Shown here: positions 6,632-7,004 of the stretch, piece after piece | Layout of the letters: each line of letters starts with the position of its first letter | Position numbering within the stretch: position 1 is the first letter of the stretch | Translations under genes and position numbers: made by a program | From: JAIOTH01 sp964639335 | Lineage (GTDB): Bacteria; Patescibacteriota; Patescibacteriia; UBA1558; S5-K13 | NCBI GenBank assembly: GCA_964639335.1 | Contig: CAZXCJ010000043.1 | Coordinates: 1 to 7,004 of the forward strand | Length of the DNA stretch: 7,004 nt | Reading direction: 5' to 3' | Notes under the pieces: generated by a model | Told to the model about the DNA's origin: nothing | The model's database searches: none | What the model saw: only the letters and a program-made list of their open reading frames with translations

Positions 6632-6671
6632 ACCGAAGCTCAGCTTCGGGTACCCGAAGCTGAGCTTCGGT
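6632..6671. repeat. Perfect 40-bp palindrome made of two 17-bp hairpin units
   Basis: The 40 bases from ACCGAAG to CTTCGGT equal their own reverse complement. The palindrome consists of two 17-bp near-palindromes, CCGAAGCTCAGCTTCGG (6633-6649) and CCGAAGCTGAGCTTCGG (6654-6670), separated by GTAC; they differ only at the central base. RNA could form one 18-bp stem with a GUAC loop, or two 7-bp hairpins with 3-nt loops. It fills most of the glyS-radA spacer, 10 nt after the glyS stop and 11 nt before the radA start. No T-run follows on the minus strand (only TTT), so it is not a canonical intrinsic terminator, although it could stop or protect transcripts or affect radA translation. Confidence 0.9.
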
Positions 6672-6681
6672 ACTAACTAAT

Positions 6682-7004
6682 TTAATTTAACCTTTCTCCA
6701 AAATAACTCTCTAACTCCTCTATCTTAATTCTCTCTTGCTTCATAGTATCTCTATCTCTAACAGTAACATCATTATTTTCTAAACTATCAAAATCAACAG
6801 TAATACAATAAGGAGTACCAATTTCATCTTGACGGCGGTATCTTTTACCTACATTGCCATTATCATCAAATTCACACATATACTTTGTTTTGAAATTGTC
6901 AAAAATTTCCTTGGCCTTTTTCACTAATTTATCTTTATTTCTTAATAATGGAAATACTGCTATTTTGATTGGGGCAAGTTCTGGTTTAAATTTTAAAACT
7001 ATTC
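6682..7004 (-). CDS. glyS: Glycyl-tRNA synthetase, alpha2 (eukaryote/archaea-like) type, C-terminal part
   Basis: The frame is open from the right window edge to the TAA at 6682-6684, giving 106 residues of the C-terminus. The enzyme charges tRNA-Gly with glycine using ATP. The visible part is the class II anticodon-binding (HGTP) domain: a strand with LAPIKIAVFPLL near the start, the helix KDKLVKKAKEIF, and then the highly conserved block GKRYRRQDEIGTPYCITVDF followed by VTVRDRDTMKQERI, which is diagnostic of the single-chain alpha2 GlyRS and not of the alpha2beta2 GlyQ/GlyS form. An internal GTG at 6924 is not the start; the coding frame continues upstream of it. The catalytic domain lies outside the window. 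The symbol is also written glyQS. It precedes radA in the same direction. Confidence 0.95.
   Translation of the reverse strand, partial: IVLKFKPELAPIKIAVFPLLRNKDKLVKKAKEIFDNFKTKYMCEFDDNGNVGKRYRRQDEIGTPYCITVDFDSLENNDVTVRDRDTMKQERIKIEELESYFGERLN

Noticed and set aside
6682..6924. A separate 80-residue gene starting with GTG at 6924
   Set aside because: The frame continues without a stop to the window edge and the upstream residues match glycyl-tRNA synthetase, so the GTG is an internal valine codon.

Overview
The window is AT-rich DNA (about 25-35% G+C by eye) in which every gene lies on the minus strand, so the map is read from right to left. The standard stop codons fit all the genes, so there is no sign of a recoded UGA. 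Very lean spacing, Lys/Asn/Ile-rich proteins, an alpha2-type glycyl-tRNA synthetase next to radA, and paired GT5 glycogen synthases with a short GH57 enzyme together suggest an uncultured Patescibacteria/CPR genome recovered from a metagenome. That assignment is inference; there is no 16S or other marker here to fix it.

Right part (about 5277-7004), housekeeping: the C-terminal third or less of glycyl-tRNA synthetase enters from the right edge. It is followed by a 61-bp spacer almost filled by a perfect 40-bp palindrome, then radA (Sms), the DNA repair/recombination ATPase. A six-unit degenerate heptamer repeat starts directly after the radA stop codon.

Middle and left part (1-5212), polyglucan metabolism: an extended -10 promoter is followed by a leader with repeated AGGTAG motifs and a terminator-like stem-loop plus U7, ending just before the first glycogen synthase (3593-5092). 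Next come a GH57 glycoside hydrolase (2423-3562), a spacer with a GC-rich, repeat-bearing element (about 2248-2372), a small P-loop nucleotide kinase (1495-2216, interrupted by an assembly gap), and a second, clearly different glycogen synthase (1-1490) that begins 4 nt after the kinase and runs off the left edge. The inferred unit is glgA-a, GH57, kinase, glgA-b. It would build alpha-1,4-glucan from ADP-glucose (or UDP-glucose) and trim or rearrange it. No glgC, glgB or glgP is visible here.

The assembly itself needs care. A run of 100 N at 2049-2148 is bordered on both sides by the same exact 55-bp sequence. This is what an unmerged contig overlap looks like. Collapsing the repeat and gap restores an intact 188-residue kinase with a Walker A motif, so the apparent break is almost certainly artificial.
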